The notes under the pieces: generated by a model
What the model saw: only the letters and a program-made list of their open reading frames with translations
The model's database searches: none
Told to the model about the DNA's origin: nothing
Translations under genes and position numbers: made by a program
Source: Solibacillus isronensis
GTDB taxonomy: Bacteria > Bacillota > Bacilli > Bacillales_A > Planococcaceae
Reading direction: 5' to 3'
Assembly (NCBI RefSeq): GCF_023715405.1
Contig: NZ_JAMBOC010000001.1
Coordinates: 992,001-1,056,000, forward strand
Length of the DNA stretch: 64,000 nucleotides
Shown here: positions 17,124 through 27,770 of the stretch, in pieces
How positions within the stretch are numbered: position 1 is the first letter of the stretch
How the letters are laid out: each line of letters begins with the position of its first letter

Positions 17124-17140
17124 CTCCTTTTGCAAAGGAG
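17124..17140 (+). promoter_or_regulatory. Hairpin that hides a ribosome binding site
   Basis: CTCCTTT-TGC-AAAGGAG: a perfect 7-bp stem with a three-base loop. Its right arm is the Shine-Dalgarno AAAGGAG of the small gene starting at 17151, so the site would be blocked when the stem forms. Confidence 0.6.
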
Positions 17141-17150
17141 GTGTACTACT

Positions 17151-17291
17151 GTGTCTTATCCATCACGCAAAGAAAAGGCTAAGGCTGTTTCGGAAAAAAA
17201 GCGTAAGGAAAAACTCGCCATTTTTCGTTATGCGACAGACATTTTTCGTATTGTCGATACCATTTATCGTTTTTTCCGAATGATGCTGTAA
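17151..17291 (+). CDS. Small basic protein, 46 residues
   Basis: A short gene reading MSYPSRKEKAKAVSEKKRKE, then KLAIFRYATDIFRIVDTIYR and FFRMML. AAAGGAGGTG lies ten bases before the GTG, a near-perfect ribosome binding site, and a terminator follows the stop within 13 bases. The first half is Lys/Arg-rich; the second is an aromatic amphipathic helix, which could bind membrane or nucleic acid. The larger frame in another phase here (17035-17283) lacks these signals. Function unknown. Confidence 0.6.
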   Translation: MSYPSRKEKAKAVSEKKRKEKLAIFRYATDIFRIVDTIYRFFRMML

Positions 17292-17303
17292 AAAATTCGT
17301 TTT

Positions 17304-17337
17304 CACCACTTAGACTAGCCATCTAGGTGGTGTTTTT
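17304..17337 (+). terminator. Terminator after the 46-residue gene
   Basis: CACCAC-T-TAGA and TCTA-G-GTGGTG form a stem around a short loop, followed by TTTTT. Confidence 0.8.
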
Positions 17338-17361
17338 AATTTTCATCATAAAAGGGTAAAT

Positions 17362-17392
17362 AAAAAAGCGATTGGGGGCCACCCAACCGCTC
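17362..17392 (-). terminator. Terminator downstream of the SWIM gene
   Basis: Minus strand: AGCGGTTGGG and CCCAATCGCT form a stem followed by TTTTTTA. It lies 120 bases beyond the SWIM-protein stop and resembles the parC terminator at 19262. Confidence 0.7.
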
Positions 17393-17511
17393 TGTACTAC
17401 TGTAGATCCATCACGCATGAATCTTACTAACTTCATTGTATGAAAGTATGCCTCCCATGTCAATGAATTACTTTTATATTATGCTGCCCCATATTCTTTT
17501 ATGCATTGTGG

Positions 17512-19128
17512 TTATAGTATGCTCATTGCATTTAATATATCATGTAGCGCCTTTTTTCGTGGATATGTTTCAATTAAATAGGCTTTTAATTCTATAGCCC
17601 TGTCCTGATAGCCTAGCTGTTGCAAGCATGTAATAATAGATGCAAGATGACTGTAATGTTCCCGATTAGATGCAACATTTGCAAGCGCTAAAATATGTTG
17701 TACATGTAAAATTTCAACTTCTTGCGGGTAATGTGGTTGCAGTGAATGGCCAAATCGTAAAATCCGCTCAATATCTTGTTGACAATACTTTAATAATCGG
17801 TCCCATTGATAAGTCTTTTCTAAAAGGATTGGATAGTGATTTGGGAGTGGCTGCTGTTGCTCAAGAATTTCAATTAAATCATTTAATATATCGTGTAGTA
17901 ATTCCTCTTCACCATCATAAAGATTTTTTAATCGATCAATATCGTCTAATTGACCACCTAATGCCAATTCAAATGCAACTGTGCGTTGAGCTGGCAAATT
18001 GCCCATCATTTGATGAATGGAAAACGCCGATATTAAATATTGATTCCGGTAATGCAGAGAGCTTGCATCCTGTTCAATTCCCTCTGCGCATAAAGTAAGG
18101 GCATTTGCATATTGTTTCCGGTCTATCGCAAAATGAATCATTTGTACACGTAATGTGCTATGAATATCGACTTTTTTATAAAACGACTCTATTTCACTTT
18201 CAGCGCCTACAGTCTTTAATAATTGAAATTCTAAGTCATATGCCAGCTTCTTATCTCCAGTTTTTTTGGTATGATGCTGTAAGGCTTCCAATATATGATA
18301 CTTCATATTGGAAACAGGACTAAGTGTTATGGCAGCTTCCATTAAAAACAAATACTCTTTTTTCACTTTTACATTTTGGTCAAACTTTACTAAAAGCCAT
18401 TTAGTCCATTCGATTGCTTGTTCATTGGATTGAACTGTCTGAAGACTATCATAAAAAATACGATACATTTCTTCTAGTGTTTGCTCGTAAAGCCACGAAG
18501 GACAATTATCTACTATATCGCTAATTCGCTCAAAACAAACCTCAAACAGTGCAAATGCAGTTAGTGGATCTTCATTTGTCAGTTGTTGTGCTTGTTCCAT
18601 AACTTCAAAGATGCTTTCAATGGGTTCTTCAAAATCATCCGCTTGCCAAAAGCCTCTTTTAAAAAGTTGATTCACACTTTTTAAAATTTTCTCTTCTGCT
18701 TGTAGAATGAGGTGAGTTGCATTTTTTATACCATTTACTTTTTTCGGTATCCAGCGTTCCTGTATAGATGGATATTGCTCCATAATCTCCACTAATACAT
18801 CAACCAGTTCAGCCTTAGTCTTTTCATTAAAGAAGGCCATAAAATCGACGGCTTCTACATTTGACTGTATCAAGCTTTCACGAATCGCATAATACGCCGC
18901 AACTTCATGCTTACAAGTACCATCAAACGGGCATGTACAGTAAGATTCGACAATCTTATCATTTTTCAGCTCGATATAAACAAGGTACTCATCCGTACCT
19001 AAAATTTTTGCCCGCCATGCATTATGTGCAATTTGCTTAAATTCTCGAATGAGATTTTTGTTATAGTAATCCTTTCCTCTTGACAAAATTACTTTTGAAA
19101 CGTTTTTTTCGAATTGATGTATATGCAT
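17512..19128 (-). CDS. SWIM zinc-finger protein with helical repeats
   Basis: 538 residues. A SWIM zinc site CxCxnCxH is visible near the N-terminus (Cys64, Cys66, Cys72, His74, in SYCTCPFDGTCKHEVA). SWIM domains bind DNA or proteins and often accompany SNF2 helicases, but none is encoded here. The remaining ~450 residues are helical, with TPR-like pairs (AIEWTKWLLVKFD, KLAYDLEFQLLKTV, YANALTLCAEGIEQ). The ATG at 19128 is closest to a plausible ribosome site (GGTGAG); a GTG three codons upstream is the alternative. Function is unknown; a scaffold with DNA- or protein-binding finger is the fair reading. Confidence 0.75.
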   Translation of the reverse strand: MHIHQFEKNVSKVILSRGKDYYNKNLIREFKQIAHNAWRAKILGTDEYLVYIELKNDKIVESYCTCPFDGTCKHEVAAYYAIRESLIQSNVEAVDFMAFFNEKTKAELVDVLVEIMEQYPSIQERWIPKKVNGIKNATHLILQAEEKILKSVNQLFKRGFWQADDFEEPIESIFEVMEQAQQLTNEDPLTAFALFEVCFERISDIVDNCPSWLYEQTLEEMYRIFYDSLQTVQSNEQAIEWTKWLLVKFDQNVKVKKEYLFLMEAAITLSPVSNMKYHILEALQHHTKKTGDKKLAYDLEFQLLKTVGAESEIESFYKKVDIHSTLRVQMIHFAIDRKQYANALTLCAEGIEQDASSLHYRNQYLISAFSIHQMMGNLPAQRTVAFELALGGQLDDIDRLKNLYDGEEELLHDILNDLIEILEQQQPLPNHYPILLEKTYQWDRLLKYCQQDIERILRFGHSLQPHYPQEVEILHVQHILALANVASNREHYSHLASIITCLQQLGYQDRAIELKAYLIETYPRKKALHDILNAMSIL

Positions 19129-19261
19129 TGAACTCACCCATTTTTATTGTTTGTTATAAATAATAATAGCATGTTAATGATAGTTCGGTTAGAAAAATAG
19201 AGTTTGCATTAAAAACAGCGACCGCATAGATTTTGAGGATGGACTAGTTCTGCTTTTTATT

Positions 19262-19293
19262 AAAAAAGCGATTGGGCTTAGCCCAATCGCTTT
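19262..19293 (-). terminator. Terminator of parE-parC
   Basis: AAAGCGATTGGGC-TTA-GCCCAATCGCTTT, a perfect 13-bp stem, with the T run on the minus strand. It starts six bases after the parC stop. Confidence 0.9.
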
Positions 19294-19298
19294 CAAAT

Positions 19299-21728
19299 TT
19301 ATTCTACTTTCTCCACATAAGCGCGGCAGATTGCCCCATCGCCTTCTGTATCAATCCGTAGTGAACCGTTTGAATAACGGTCCGCTCTCGTTAAGGATGT
19401 CACTGAGATTGTTTCCTGTATACCTTTTTCGGTCTCGATTATAAACGTATTTCTAAAGTTAACAACTAAAATTGTATAAATACGGTGCGGGTTCGATTTT
19501 AACTCTTTTAAAATAACGACACCGCGTTTTGCCCGGGTGCCAAGTTCAAGTTCCGATAACAACATTCGTTTAACGGCACCGCGCTGTGTGACAATAACGA
19601 GTTCTTGTTCCTGCTCCGGATTTAATAATGCAACCGCTGCAAGATACTCGCCCTCTTTAACAATAATCCCTTTAACTCCTGCTGTTTTCACACCTGTTAC
19701 CGGAAGATCTTCCATAGGGAAACGGATTGTATAGCTCGTGTTTGTAGAAAGCAATACTTCTTCCTTATCCGTAACAAGACGCGCAAAAATCATCTCGTCT
19801 TCGCCTTTTAAATTCATTGTCTTAATCGGTTTCGAATAACGAGTGACGATATAGTCAGCAAGTGCCGACCGCTTAATTTGCCCTTCTTTTGTAGCGGTAA
19901 ATACATACATATTCGGTTGCTCAAATGTTTCAATACCGATGACTTCGATAATTTCTTCGTTTGAGTCGATCGGCACAATACTTGAAATATGCTGTCCGAG
20001 ATCTTTCCAGCGAATATCCGGCAATTCATGTACCGGCTGGTAAATGTAGTGCCCTTTATTCGTAAACAGGAGTAAATGATGCTGCGTGTTCAAGTTAGCT
20101 TCATACAGCAAGTAATCGGAATCCTTCATCGCAAAATCCTTGCCGTTTGACGCACTGTGTGAACGAAGACTTGTCCGCTTTACATAGCCGTCTTTTGTTA
20201 CGGTTACGACAACTTCTTCACTTGGGACCAATACATCACGCGTTACTTTAATTTCTTCGATTTCTGCTTCGATTGTAGAAAGGCGAGGTAAAGTAAAGCG
20301 TTTTTTAATGTCATTTAACTCGGACTTAATAACACGGATCAACTTCTTCTCGTCCTCTAAAATGGCTTTCAGTTTCACAACAAGTTCATGTAATTCATCT
20401 TGCTCTTTTTGCAGTTGTGTAATATCGGTATTCGTTAAACGGTAAAGTTGTAGGCTGACAATTGCTTCTGCCTGTTCTTCCGAAAAGCCGAATTTCTCGA
20501 TAATGTTATTTTTCGCATCGCGTTTATCTTTCGATGCACGGATTGTTTCAATCACTTCATCTAAAATGGATAAAGCTTTCATAAGACCTTCAACGATATG
20601 TAAGCGATCTTCTGCTTTTGTTAGATCATATTGGGATCTGCGGCGCACGATTTCCTTCTGGTGATCAATATACGCATCCAACATAAGCGGCAATGTCATC
20701 ATCATCGGACGACGGTTATGAATCGCAATCATATTGAAGTTATATGAAACTTGCAAATCCGTTGATTTTAAAAGGAAGTTTAAAATTCCTTGTGCAGGCA
20801 CATCTTTTTTCAGCTCTACAACAATTCGTAAACCATCACGGTCCGATTCATCTCGAATTTCGGAAATACCGTCTAAACGGCGGTCATTTACGCGCAGCTC
20901 GTCCATTTTACGGATCATATTGGCCTTATTTACTTCAAACGGGATTTCGGTAATGATAATTTGCTCTTTATTGCCTTTTAACTGCTCAATTTCTGTACGT
21001 GAACGGACAATAATTTTCCCTTTACCTGTCTCGTATGCTTTTTTAATGCCATCAACACCTTGAATAATCCCGCCCGTAGGAAAATCGGGACCTTTAATAA
21101 CGGTCATCAGTTCATCGACTGTACAGTTTTTGTTGTCCAGACGCATTAAAACCGCATCAAGTGCTTCCTGCAGATTATGTGGCGGAATATCCGTCGCATA
21201 ACCAGCCGAAATCCCTGTTGCGCCATTAACTAATAAATTCGGGAATCGAGATGGCAATACAGTTGGTTCCATATCCTGATCATCAAAGTTTGGTACGAAT
21301 TCAACTGTATTTTTATTGATATCACGTAATAGTTCTGCGGCAATCGCTGAAAGACGTGCTTCCGTATAACGCATTGCGGCTGGCGGGTCACCATCGACAG
21401 AACCGTTGTTACCATGCATTTCAACCAGCATCTGACGGCTTTTCCAGTCCTGACTCATACGGACCATTGCATCATACACCGAAGAATCACCGTGCGGGTG
21501 GTAGTTACCAATTACATTACCGACTGTTTTTGCCGATTTACGGAACGGTTTGTCAAAAGTGTTACCTTCATGGAACATCGCATATAATATACGACGTTGT
21601 ACAGGTTTTAGCCCGTCACGCGTATCCGGTAATGCACGATCTTGAATAATATATTTGGAATAGCGACCAAAACGGTCACCCATTACTTCTTCTAATGGCA
21701 GATCTTGAAATTTTTCTACAAAACTCAT
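19299..21728 (-). CDS. parC: DNA topoisomerase IV subunit A
   Basis: 809 residues; with ParE it decatenates daughter chromosomes. The catalytic Tyr is Tyr121 ([11 protein letters not shown]). The quinolone region reads [14 protein letters not shown] with Ser82 and Asp86 at the two usual resistance positions, so it looks unmutated. The C-terminal half has the beta-pinwheel repeats ([24 protein letters not shown]). Its ATG shares one base with the parE stop (TAATG), giving translational coupling. GyrA is excluded by the pairing with ParE and lack of the GyrA-box. Confidence 0.95.
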   Translation of the reverse strand: MSFVEKFQDLPLEEVMGDRFGRYSKYIIQDRALPDTRDGLKPVQRRILYAMFHEGNTFDKPFRKSAKTVGNVIGNYHPHGDSSVYDAMVRMSQDWKSRQMLVEMHGNNGSVDGDPPAAMRYTEARLSAIAAELLRDINKNTVEFVPNFDDQDMEPTVLPSRFPNLLVNGATGISAGYATDIPPHNLQEALDAVLMRLDNKNCTVDELMTVIKGPDFPTGGIIQGVDGIKKAYETGKGKIIVRSRTEIEQLKGNKEQIIITEIPFEVNKANMIRKMDELRVNDRRLDGISEIRDESDRDGLRIVVELKKDVPAQGILNFLLKSTDLQVSYNFNMIAIHNRRPMMMTLPLMLDAYIDHQKEIVRRRSQYDLTKAEDRLHIVEGLMKALSILDEVIETIRASKDKRDAKNNIIEKFGFSEEQAEAIVSLQLYRLTNTDITQLQKEQDELHELVVKLKAILEDEKKLIRVIKSELNDIKKRFTLPRLSTIEAEIEEIKVTRDVLVPSEEVVVTVTKDGYVKRTSLRSHSASNGKDFAMKDSDYLLYEANLNTQHHLLLFTNKGHYIYQPVHELPDIRWKDLGQHISSIVPIDSNEEIIEVIGIETFEQPNMYVFTATKEGQIKRSALADYIVTRYSKPIKTMNLKGEDEMIFARLVTDKEEVLLSTNTSYTIRFPMEDLPVTGVKTAGVKGIIVKEGEYLAAVALLNPEQEQELVIVTQRGAVKRMLLSELELGTRAKRGVVILKELKSNPHRIYTILVVNFRNTFIIETEKGIQETISVTSLTRADRYSNGSLRIDTEGDGAICRAYVEKVE

Positions 21729-23701
21729 TATTCGTTAACCTCCTCATGCTGGATGAATTCATTTTCTAAAATGCTTGCATCCTCTTCCATGCCGAAGTTG
21801 ACGTTTGATTCAATCCATTTACGGCGGGGCTCTACTTTATCGCCCATCAATGTTGTAATACGACGTTCTGCACGTGCACCATCTTCAATTTTTACGCGGA
21901 TTAATGTACGTGTTTCCGGATTCATCGTTGTATCCCAAAGCTGATCGGCATTCATCTCACCTAAACCTTTATAGCGCTGAATAATATAGCCTTTGCCGAT
22001 TTTTTTCGTTGCGGCGCTTAGCTCCTGTTCTGTCCAGGCATACATAAGCTCCTGCTTTTTACCCGACCCTTTTGATACTTTATAAAGAGGCGGTAACGCA
22101 ATATACACTTTTCCTGCTTCGATGAGCGGACGCATATAACGGTAGAAGAATGTCAGCAATAATACTTGAATATGGGCACCATCTGTATCGGCATCGGTCA
22201 TGATAACAACTTTATCGTAAGCGGCATCTTCCACCGAGAAATCTGCACCGACACCTGCACCGATCGTATGGATAATCGTCGCAATTTCTTCATTTTTCAT
22301 AATATCCTGCAGCTTTGCCTTTTCAGTATTGATAACTTTACCGCGCAATGGCAAAATCGCCTGGAATGTACGGTCACGACCTTGCTTCGCCGAACCGCCC
22401 GCTGAATCACCCTCTACAAGGTATAATTCATTTCTTGAAGCATTTTTCGACTGTGCAGGTGTCAACTTACCAGACAGAAGCGTACTCGATTTTTTCTTTT
22501 TCCCGTTACGGGCATCATCACGTGCTTTACGCGCTGCTTCACGCACTTGTTGGGCGCGAATTGCTTTACGCACTAAAGAAGCCGACAGCTCGGCATTTTC
22601 TTCAAGCACATACATTAATTGCTCTGAAACAACGGTATCAACGGCAGAGCGTGCTTCAGATGTACCAAGCTTCCCTTTTGTCTGACCTTCGAATTGCAGC
22701 AGATTTTCAGGAATACGTACAGAAACAATTGCTGTCAGACCTTCACGAATATCAGTGCCTTCCAGGTTTTTATCTTTTTCTTTCAGTAATCCGATTTTGC
22801 GGGCGTATTCATTAAACACACGTGTCAACGCTGTTTTAGCGCCGGTTTCATGTGTACCGCCATCACGTGTACGGACATTGTTAACGAATGACAAAATCGT
22901 TTCGGAATAGCCGTCATTAAATTGCAGTGCGAACTCCACTTCAATTTCCTGAATGCTACCTTCAACATATTTAACCGGATGTAATACATCTTTTTCTTCG
23001 TTTAAGTATGTGACGAATGCTTCAATACCGCTTTCATAATAGAAAATTTCATTTTTTCCTTCTCCGCGGTCATCGATTAGTTCAATTTTTAATCCTTTTA
23101 ATAAAAACGCAGATTCACGTAAGCGTTCTGCCAATGTATCATAATTATATTTAACGACTGAAAAAATCGTTGGATCCGGCAGGAAATGTACAAGTGTTCC
23201 TGTTTCCTTCGTTTTTCCGATCATATCAAGCGATGTAGCCGGTTTCCCGCCTTGTTCAAAGCGCTGGCGATAAACTTGGCCATCACGATAAATTGTTACT
23301 TCCAAAAATGTTGATAAGGCGTTTACAACTGATGAACCTACACCATGTAAACCGCCACTTGTTTTATAACCGCCTTGTCCAAACTTTCCGCCTGCATGAA
23401 GGACGGTGAAAATAATTTCAGGGGTTGGTTTACCCATTTTATGCATACCTGTTGGCATACCACGACCATGGTCACGCACGCTAATACTGTTATCTTCATG
23501 AATCTTCACGATGATATGATTTCCATATCCAGCAAGCGCTTCATCCACTGCATTGTCTACAATTTCATACACTAAGTGGTGAAGACCTCGACTATCTGTA
23601 GAACCAATATACATCCCTGGTCTTTTGCGTACGGCTTCTAAACCTTCTAATACTTGAATGGCATCTTCATTATACGAAATACCGGCTTGGTTTTTTACCA
23701 A
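21728..23701 (-). CDS. parE: DNA topoisomerase IV subunit B
   Basis: 657 residues, the ATPase partner of ParC. GHKL ATPase motifs are visible: [13 protein letters not shown], the [11 protein letters not shown] glycine turn and [21 protein letters not shown], then a TOPRIM domain with [15 protein letters not shown] and DADTDGAHI. The loop [13 protein letters not shown] is typical of ParE rather than GyrB. The best start is TTG at 23701, seven bases after GGAGGGG; the longer frame starts upstream of that site and is rejected. Divergent from plsY, as in other Bacillales. Confidence 0.95.
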   Translation of the reverse strand: MVKNQAGISYNEDAIQVLEGLEAVRKRPGMYIGSTDSRGLHHLVYEIVDNAVDEALAGYGNHIIVKIHEDNSISVRDHGRGMPTGMHKMGKPTPEIIFTVLHAGGKFGQGGYKTSGGLHGVGSSVVNALSTFLEVTIYRDGQVYRQRFEQGGKPATSLDMIGKTKETGTLVHFLPDPTIFSVVKYNYDTLAERLRESAFLLKGLKIELIDDRGEGKNEIFYYESGIEAFVTYLNEEKDVLHPVKYVEGSIQEIEVEFALQFNDGYSETILSFVNNVRTRDGGTHETGAKTALTRVFNEYARKIGLLKEKDKNLEGTDIREGLTAIVSVRIPENLLQFEGQTKGKLGTSEARSAVDTVVSEQLMYVLEENAELSASLVRKAIRAQQVREAARKARDDARNGKKKKSSTLLSGKLTPAQSKNASRNELYLVEGDSAGGSAKQGRDRTFQAILPLRGKVINTEKAKLQDIMKNEEIATIIHTIGAGVGADFSVEDAAYDKVVIMTDADTDGAHIQVLLLTFFYRYMRPLIEAGKVYIALPPLYKVSKGSGKKQELMYAWTEQELSAATKKIGKGYIIQRYKGLGEMNADQLWDTTMNPETRTLIRVKIEDGARAERRITTLMGDKVEPRRKWIESNVNFGMEEDASILENEFIQHEEVNE

Positions 23702-24004
23702 ATGTAATCCCCTCCAAAAATACAAACAAACGTTCTATTTACTACCTAATCGTACGCTCAAATATGCATGATGTCAATGTTTAAAGGTACTGATTTAGGC
23801 TTTGCAAAGATTAATTGTATCATCAAAAACGAACGTTTAAAAGCATATCCTTCAGTAGCAAACAATAAAATGTAACTTTTTCCCTGTTTTTTACGATGAA
23901 CGAAAAAATAATACCTCTTTCCTTCTATTAAAAAACATTGTAAAATATTCAATACATACTATTAGTACCAAGTAGTAATTCTGAATTCGAAAGGAGCACA
24001 ACAC

Positions 24005-24607
24005 TTGATCAACGCATTAATTATTATTTGTGCTTATTTAATCGGTTCCATTCCATCTGCTTTATGGATTGGCAAAATTTTTTACAAAACGGATATTCGA
24101 CAACAAGGCAGCGGCAATTTAGGAACGACTAATACATTTAGAGTATTAGGCAAAAAACCGGGCATCGCCGTATTGCTTATTGATATATTGAAAGGAACGG
24201 CTGCGGTATTGCTACCGTTATTGCCATTTTTCGCAGACAGCACTGTCCATCCTTTAATCTTAGGTGTCATCGCGGCTGCTGGCCATATGTTCCCGATTTT
24301 CGCTAGTTTCCGCGGAGGAAAAGCAGTTGCTACGAGCGGCGGTGTTATTTTAGGCTATAATTTACCGTTATTTTTAATTTTAATCATTGTATTTGTCATC
24401 GCCTTAAAGTTAACGAAAATGGTCAGCTTATCATCTATGATTGTATCCGCTGCAGCGGTTATTTATGTAATTGGTCATTGGATGATAACAGGAGAATATG
24501 CATTATTCATTTTGGTTGTCGTTCTGGCAGGCTTCATTTTTTACCGTCACCGTGAAAATATTAAGCGGATTAAAGCCGGTACTGAACCGAAAATTAAAGG
24601 ATTTTAA
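24005..24607 (+). CDS. plsY: Acyl-phosphate:glycerol-3-phosphate acyltransferase
   Basis: A 200-residue membrane enzyme that makes lysophosphatidic acid, the first step of phospholipid synthesis. The three PlsY motifs are present: [30 protein letters not shown] and the [13 protein letters not shown] loop, with about five to seven helices. The start is TTG at 24005, nine bases after AAAGGAG. A strong terminator follows. Its position opposite parE matches B. subtilis (yneS). Confidence 0.95.
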   Translation: MINALIIICAYLIGSIPSALWIGKIFYKTDIRQQGSGNLGTTNTFRVLGKKPGIAVLLIDILKGTAAVLLPLLPFFADSTVHPLILGVIAAAGHMFPIFASFRGGKAVATSGGVILGYNLPLFLILIIVFVIALKLTKMVSLSSMIVSAAAVIYVIGHWMITGEYALFILVVVLAGFIFYRHRENIKRIKAGTEPKIKGF

Positions 24608-24613
24608 ACGATT

Positions 24614-24644
24614 GACTGAAAGGGTTTCCTTTCAGTCTTTTTTT
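24614..24644 (+). terminator. Terminator after plsY
   Basis: GACTGAAAGG-GTTT-CCTTTCAGTC, a perfect 10-bp stem with a seven-T tail. Confidence 0.9.
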
Positions 24645-24717
24645 GTACTTAAAATTCAGAACGCGAGCTTTGTAAGTTTTTTTTATTTACTGCATAATGG
24701 CAGTAGAGGTGAAATAT

Positions 24718-25008
24718 ATGGAAATCAAACTATCAGAAAAAGCACTCAATTGGTTTAAACAAGAGATGGAAGTAGAAAAAGGCGATTTTATTCGCTTTTA
24801 TGCAAGGTATGGAGGTTCTTCACCTTTTCATGAAGGGTTTTCGTTAGGGATGACACGGGAGCAGCCGCATGAAATAGGTATTGAAACGGTTGTGGAAGAT
24901 ATTCATTACTACATCGAAAAATCCGATGAATGGTTTTTTAATGAACATCATTTAGTTGTAGATGTCGCCGATTCATCCGATGAATTAACTTATTCGTACG
25001 AAAAATAA
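24718..25008 (+). CDS. yneR: HesB/YneR-like protein
   Basis: A 96-residue protein of the HesB-like (iron-sulfur biosynthesis) fold, similar to B. subtilis YneR, which also sits beside plsY. Seen: LSEKALNWFKQEME at the start, FIRFYARYGGSSPFHEGFSLG and FNEHHLVVDVADSSDELTY. The three conserved Cys of IscA/HesB scaffolds are absent, so it is not a cluster carrier of the usual kind. The ATG at 24718 with AGAGGTGA is the start; the frame open to 24697 includes that site. Role unknown. Confidence 0.85.
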   Translation: MEIKLSEKALNWFKQEMEVEKGDFIRFYARYGGSSPFHEGFSLGMTREQPHEIGIETVVEDIHYYIEKSDEWFFNEHHLVVDVADSSDELTYSYEK

Positions 25009-25148
25009 AGGCCCTATTTCCGCTTCCTAATACAAACAATTTGCCGCTCAAAAAGTTCAAATGTTTCGAATTTATTGTAAATCCATTTTTGCCGATTCAA
25101 TCGTTATAATGAGTAAGGATTATATCGAGGATTGATGAGGGATTACAT

Positions 25149-25781
25149 GTGAAAGTGAAACAGGAATTTTATTGGCGCTGCGTATTTTTTATTGCAGGCA
25201 TCATTGTTTTATCATTAGGCGTCGCATTGACGATCAAAGGACAAATACTTGGCGTTGGGTCATGGGATGTCCTTCATATCGGATTACAAAAAAACTTGGG
25301 ATTAACGGTCGGTATGTGGTCGATTATTTTAGGTTTGCTCATTCTGGCTGTTGATACGTTTTTCACAAAAAGATTGCCAAAAGCAGGGACTTATTTGGAC
25401 ATGTTCCTGACAGGGATTTTTATTGATATATTTTTGTTAGTATTACCGGATGCGAATACACTGTTAGAACAAACATTGGCGTTTGTTGTTGGCGTTGTTC
25501 TGCTCGGCTTCGGCTGCGGGATGTATATGGTCGCAAACCTCGGTGTAGGACCTCGTGATACATTAATGCTGCTGTTGGTGCATCGCCTCGGCTGGAGTGT
25601 CAACCGTGCACGGACGACAATGGAAGTAACGGTTGCTGTATTAGGTTTTGTATTGGGCGGACCAGTCGGAGTCGGTACTGTATTTATGGCGTTCGGCTTA
25701 GGGCCTGTCGTACAATGGGCACTCAAATGGAACGGAAAGTTGTTCCACCGCGCAGCAGGTGTCGAAAGTGTTGTTATATAA
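25149..25781 (+). CDS. YczE/YitT-family membrane protein, copy 1
   Basis: 210 residues with five to six transmembrane helices. The family pattern is visible: IIVLSLGVALTIKGQILGVGSWDVLHIGLQ in the first helix pair and GCGMYMVANLGVGPRDTLMLLL in the fourth, an internal repeat of the G-x-GPxD/GxWD motif. GTG start with TGAGGG upstream. Members have been linked to lipopeptide production (YczE) in B. subtilis, but the activity is unknown. A distant paralogue lies at 33814, beside a LysR regulator. Confidence 0.8.
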   Translation: MKVKQEFYWRCVFFIAGIIVLSLGVALTIKGQILGVGSWDVLHIGLQKNLGLTVGMWSIILGLLILAVDTFFTKRLPKAGTYLDMFLTGIFIDIFLLVLPDANTLLEQTLAFVVGVVLLGFGCGMYMVANLGVGPRDTLMLLLVHRLGWSVNRARTTMEVTVAVLGFVLGGPVGVGTVFMAFGLGPVVQWALKWNGKLFHRAAGVESVVI

Positions 25782-25906
25782 ATAATGAGGAGAGCAAGCA
25801 TTATGCGTTTGCTTTCTTTTTTTTACATTTAAATTGTTACAATTTTCAAAAAATACTTTCACGACAATGAAAAAAGGTGCATAGTAGTAAGTGGAGGTGT
25901 TTTTAA

Positions 25907-26677
25907 ATGATACATATTGAAAATATCCATTTATATCGCAATGACAAAAAGATTTTAAATGATTTAAGCTGGCATGTTCAAAAGGGACAGCATTGGGCTA
26001 TTTTAGGGTTAAACGGCTCCGGCAAAACGACGTTGCTGAAAGTTATTAACGGCTATATTTGGCCAAATGAAGGTAAGGTCCAAGTACTGGGTGAAACATA
26101 TGGCAAGACGTATATACCGAAACTGCGGACGCGGATCGGCTGGGTCAGCAATGCGATGATCGATAACTTCAACTGGCAGGATAATGCAATTGAAATCGTG
26201 CTCAGCGGAAAATTCGGTGCCCTTCGCCTTTTCAATGATGTGACGGAAGAAGAAATTGACCATGCGGTTTCTATTATGAAGCATTTTCACTGTGACCATT
26301 TAGCAAATAAATCATTCGAGCATTTGTCTCAAGGTGAACGGCAGCGTGTTCAAATAGCAAGGGCCATTATGGCGGATCCGGAAATTTTAATATTGGATGA
26401 GCCATGTGGCGGTCTGGACTTAATCGAACGGGAAAACTTGCTGCAAACAATAGAACAGATTGCACAAGCAGAAAACGGCCCTACCCTAATTTACGTGACG
26501 CATCATGTAGAAGAAATACTTCCTTGTTTTAGCCATGTACTTTTAATGAAAGACGGAAAAAATGTCGAAGCCAATGCACGCGAAGTTGTTTTAACAGACG
26601 AATTATTAAGCGATTTCTTCGGGCGGGAAATTAGTTTGCAGATTGAACGCGAACGTGCCTGGGTCGCAATTAAATAA
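25907..26677 (+). CDS. ABC transporter ATP-binding protein (YlmA-like)
   Basis: 256-residue ATPase with Walker A GLNGSGKTT (about 35-43), signature LSQGERQRVQIARA, Walker B ILILDEPCGGLD and the H-loop THHVEE. Closest in style to B. subtilis YlmA, an orphan ATPase. No membrane or binding protein lies nearby, so it must pair in trans or act otherwise. SD GTGGAGG precedes the ATG by about ten bases. A terminator isolates it from metA. Confidence 0.85.
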   Translation: MIHIENIHLYRNDKKILNDLSWHVQKGQHWAILGLNGSGKTTLLKVINGYIWPNEGKVQVLGETYGKTYIPKLRTRIGWVSNAMIDNFNWQDNAIEIVLSGKFGALRLFNDVTEEEIDHAVSIMKHFHCDHLANKSFEHLSQGERQRVQIARAIMADPEILILDEPCGGLDLIERENLLQTIEQIAQAENGPTLIYVTHHVEEILPCFSHVLLMKDGKNVEANAREVVLTDELLSDFFGREISLQIERERAWVAIK

Positions 26678-26715
26678 AACGAACCAGCAGGAGTCCATCT
26701 CTTGCTGGTTCGTTT
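26677..26715. terminator. Convergent terminator between the ABC gene and metA
   Basis: AAACGAACCAGCA pairs exactly with TGCTGGTTCGTTT around a 13-base loop. It overlaps the last base of the ABC gene and serves both strands. Confidence 0.85.
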
Positions 26716-26727
26716 CATTTATAAGCA

Positions 26728-27669
26728 TTAAATATGATATTCAATATTTTCATCGACGTAATGCCATTCATACGGCGTTTCTTGGTATACGTAGTAGTTC
26801 AGCCAGTTGTAGAACAACAGATGCGAATGGGCACGCCAAACATTTTTCGGTGCCTGCAACGGGTCGTTATTCGGGAAATAGTTGATCGGAATTTCCGTAT
26901 TGTCCGGATCTTTCTCAATATCGCGGAAATACTCATCCGATAAGGTCGTTGCATCATATTCCAGATGCCCTGTAATCATAATATGTTTATTGTTTTTCGA
27001 TTGCACGATAAACACGCCTGCATCATCCGAATAGCTTAATAGTCGCAAGTCAGGGTGTGCTCGCACTTCATCAATTGAAACCGACGTGTGGCGTGAATGA
27101 GGTGCCACATACTCATCACTGAATCCCCGCACTAAATCTACTGTTAAATCCGTAATCACATGGGAATAAACACCGGAGCATTTCTTCGGCAATTCGAATT
27201 TTCCGATGCCAAAATGATGATACAATGCAGCTTGGGCGCCCCAACATATATACATAATCGAAGTGACATGTTCATCTGCCCAGTCCATAACATGCGTAAT
27301 CTCATTCCAGTAGCCAACATCTTCAAAATCCATTTTCTCTACTGGCGCTCCTGTAATAATGAGCCCATCAAAGCGACGGTGCTTCACTTGGTCGAACGTC
27401 CGGTAAAAAGTATCTAAATGCGATTTGGAAACATTTTTTGATTCGTATGTAGCCGTGTTTAAAAATGTCACATCCACCTGTAATGGTGTATTACCGAGTA
27501 AGCGCAGCAACTGCAGTTCGGTTTTCTCTTTTTCAGGCATTAAATTAAACACTAAAATATTTAACGGTCGAATTTGTTGTGTTTTCGCACGGTCTTCCTC
27601 CATGACGAAAATCTTCTCTTTTCTAAGCAGCTCACCCGCCGGTAAATGTTTCGGAATATTAATCGGCAT
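26728..27669 (-). CDS. metA: Homoserine O-acetyltransferase (MetA type)
   Basis: 313 residues; acylates homoserine in the first committed step of methionine synthesis. Cys142 (YICWGAQA) is the nucleophile, with the His-Glu pair in the C-terminal part (GHLEYD). Residue 111 is Glu ([10 protein letters not shown]); in this family Glu111 marks acetyl-CoA users and Gly111 succinyl-CoA users, so this enzyme should make O-acetylhomoserine despite the succinyltransferase label usually given. SD GAGGGGG precedes the ATG. Controlled by the S-box at 27824. Single gene. Confidence 0.95.
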   Translation of the reverse strand: MPINIPKHLPAGELLRKEKIFVMEEDRAKTQQIRPLNILVFNLMPEKEKTELQLLRLLGNTPLQVDVTFLNTATYESKNVSKSHLDTFYRTFDQVKHRRFDGLIITGAPVEKMDFEDVGYWNEITHVMDWADEHVTSIMYICWGAQAALYHHFGIGKFELPKKCSGVYSHVITDLTVDLVRGFSDEYVAPHSRHTSVSIDEVRAHPDLRLLSYSDDAGVFIVQSKNNKHIMITGHLEYDATTLSDEYFRDIEKDPDNTEIPINYFPNNDPLQAPKNVWRAHSHLLFYNWLNYYVYQETPYEWHYVDENIEYHI

Positions 27670-27770
27670 TCCACTTTCCCCCTCATAAACTTTTTCAATA
27701 AACTTTTAATAATCTGTGGTATTCAGGCAATGCATTGTTTTACGAGCGAAACGAACCGTTCCGGAACAAT

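Noticed and set aside
17035..17283. 82-codon plus-strand frame beginning inside the terminator
   Set aside because: No ribosome site, start codon inside a terminator stem, and it overlaps the better-supported 46-residue gene in another frame.
19299..21728. Possible fluoroquinolone resistance in ParC
   Set aside because: The two key positions are Ser82 and Asp86, the normal sensitive-type residues in Bacillales.
23758..23952. 64-codon minus-strand frame upstream of parE
   Set aside because: No ribosome site, low-complexity content; it occupies the promoter region of parE/plsY.
27670..27770. A second riboswitch between the S-box terminator and metA
   Set aside because: Only a short CCGTTCCGGAAC hairpin is present, with no known aptamer sequence.
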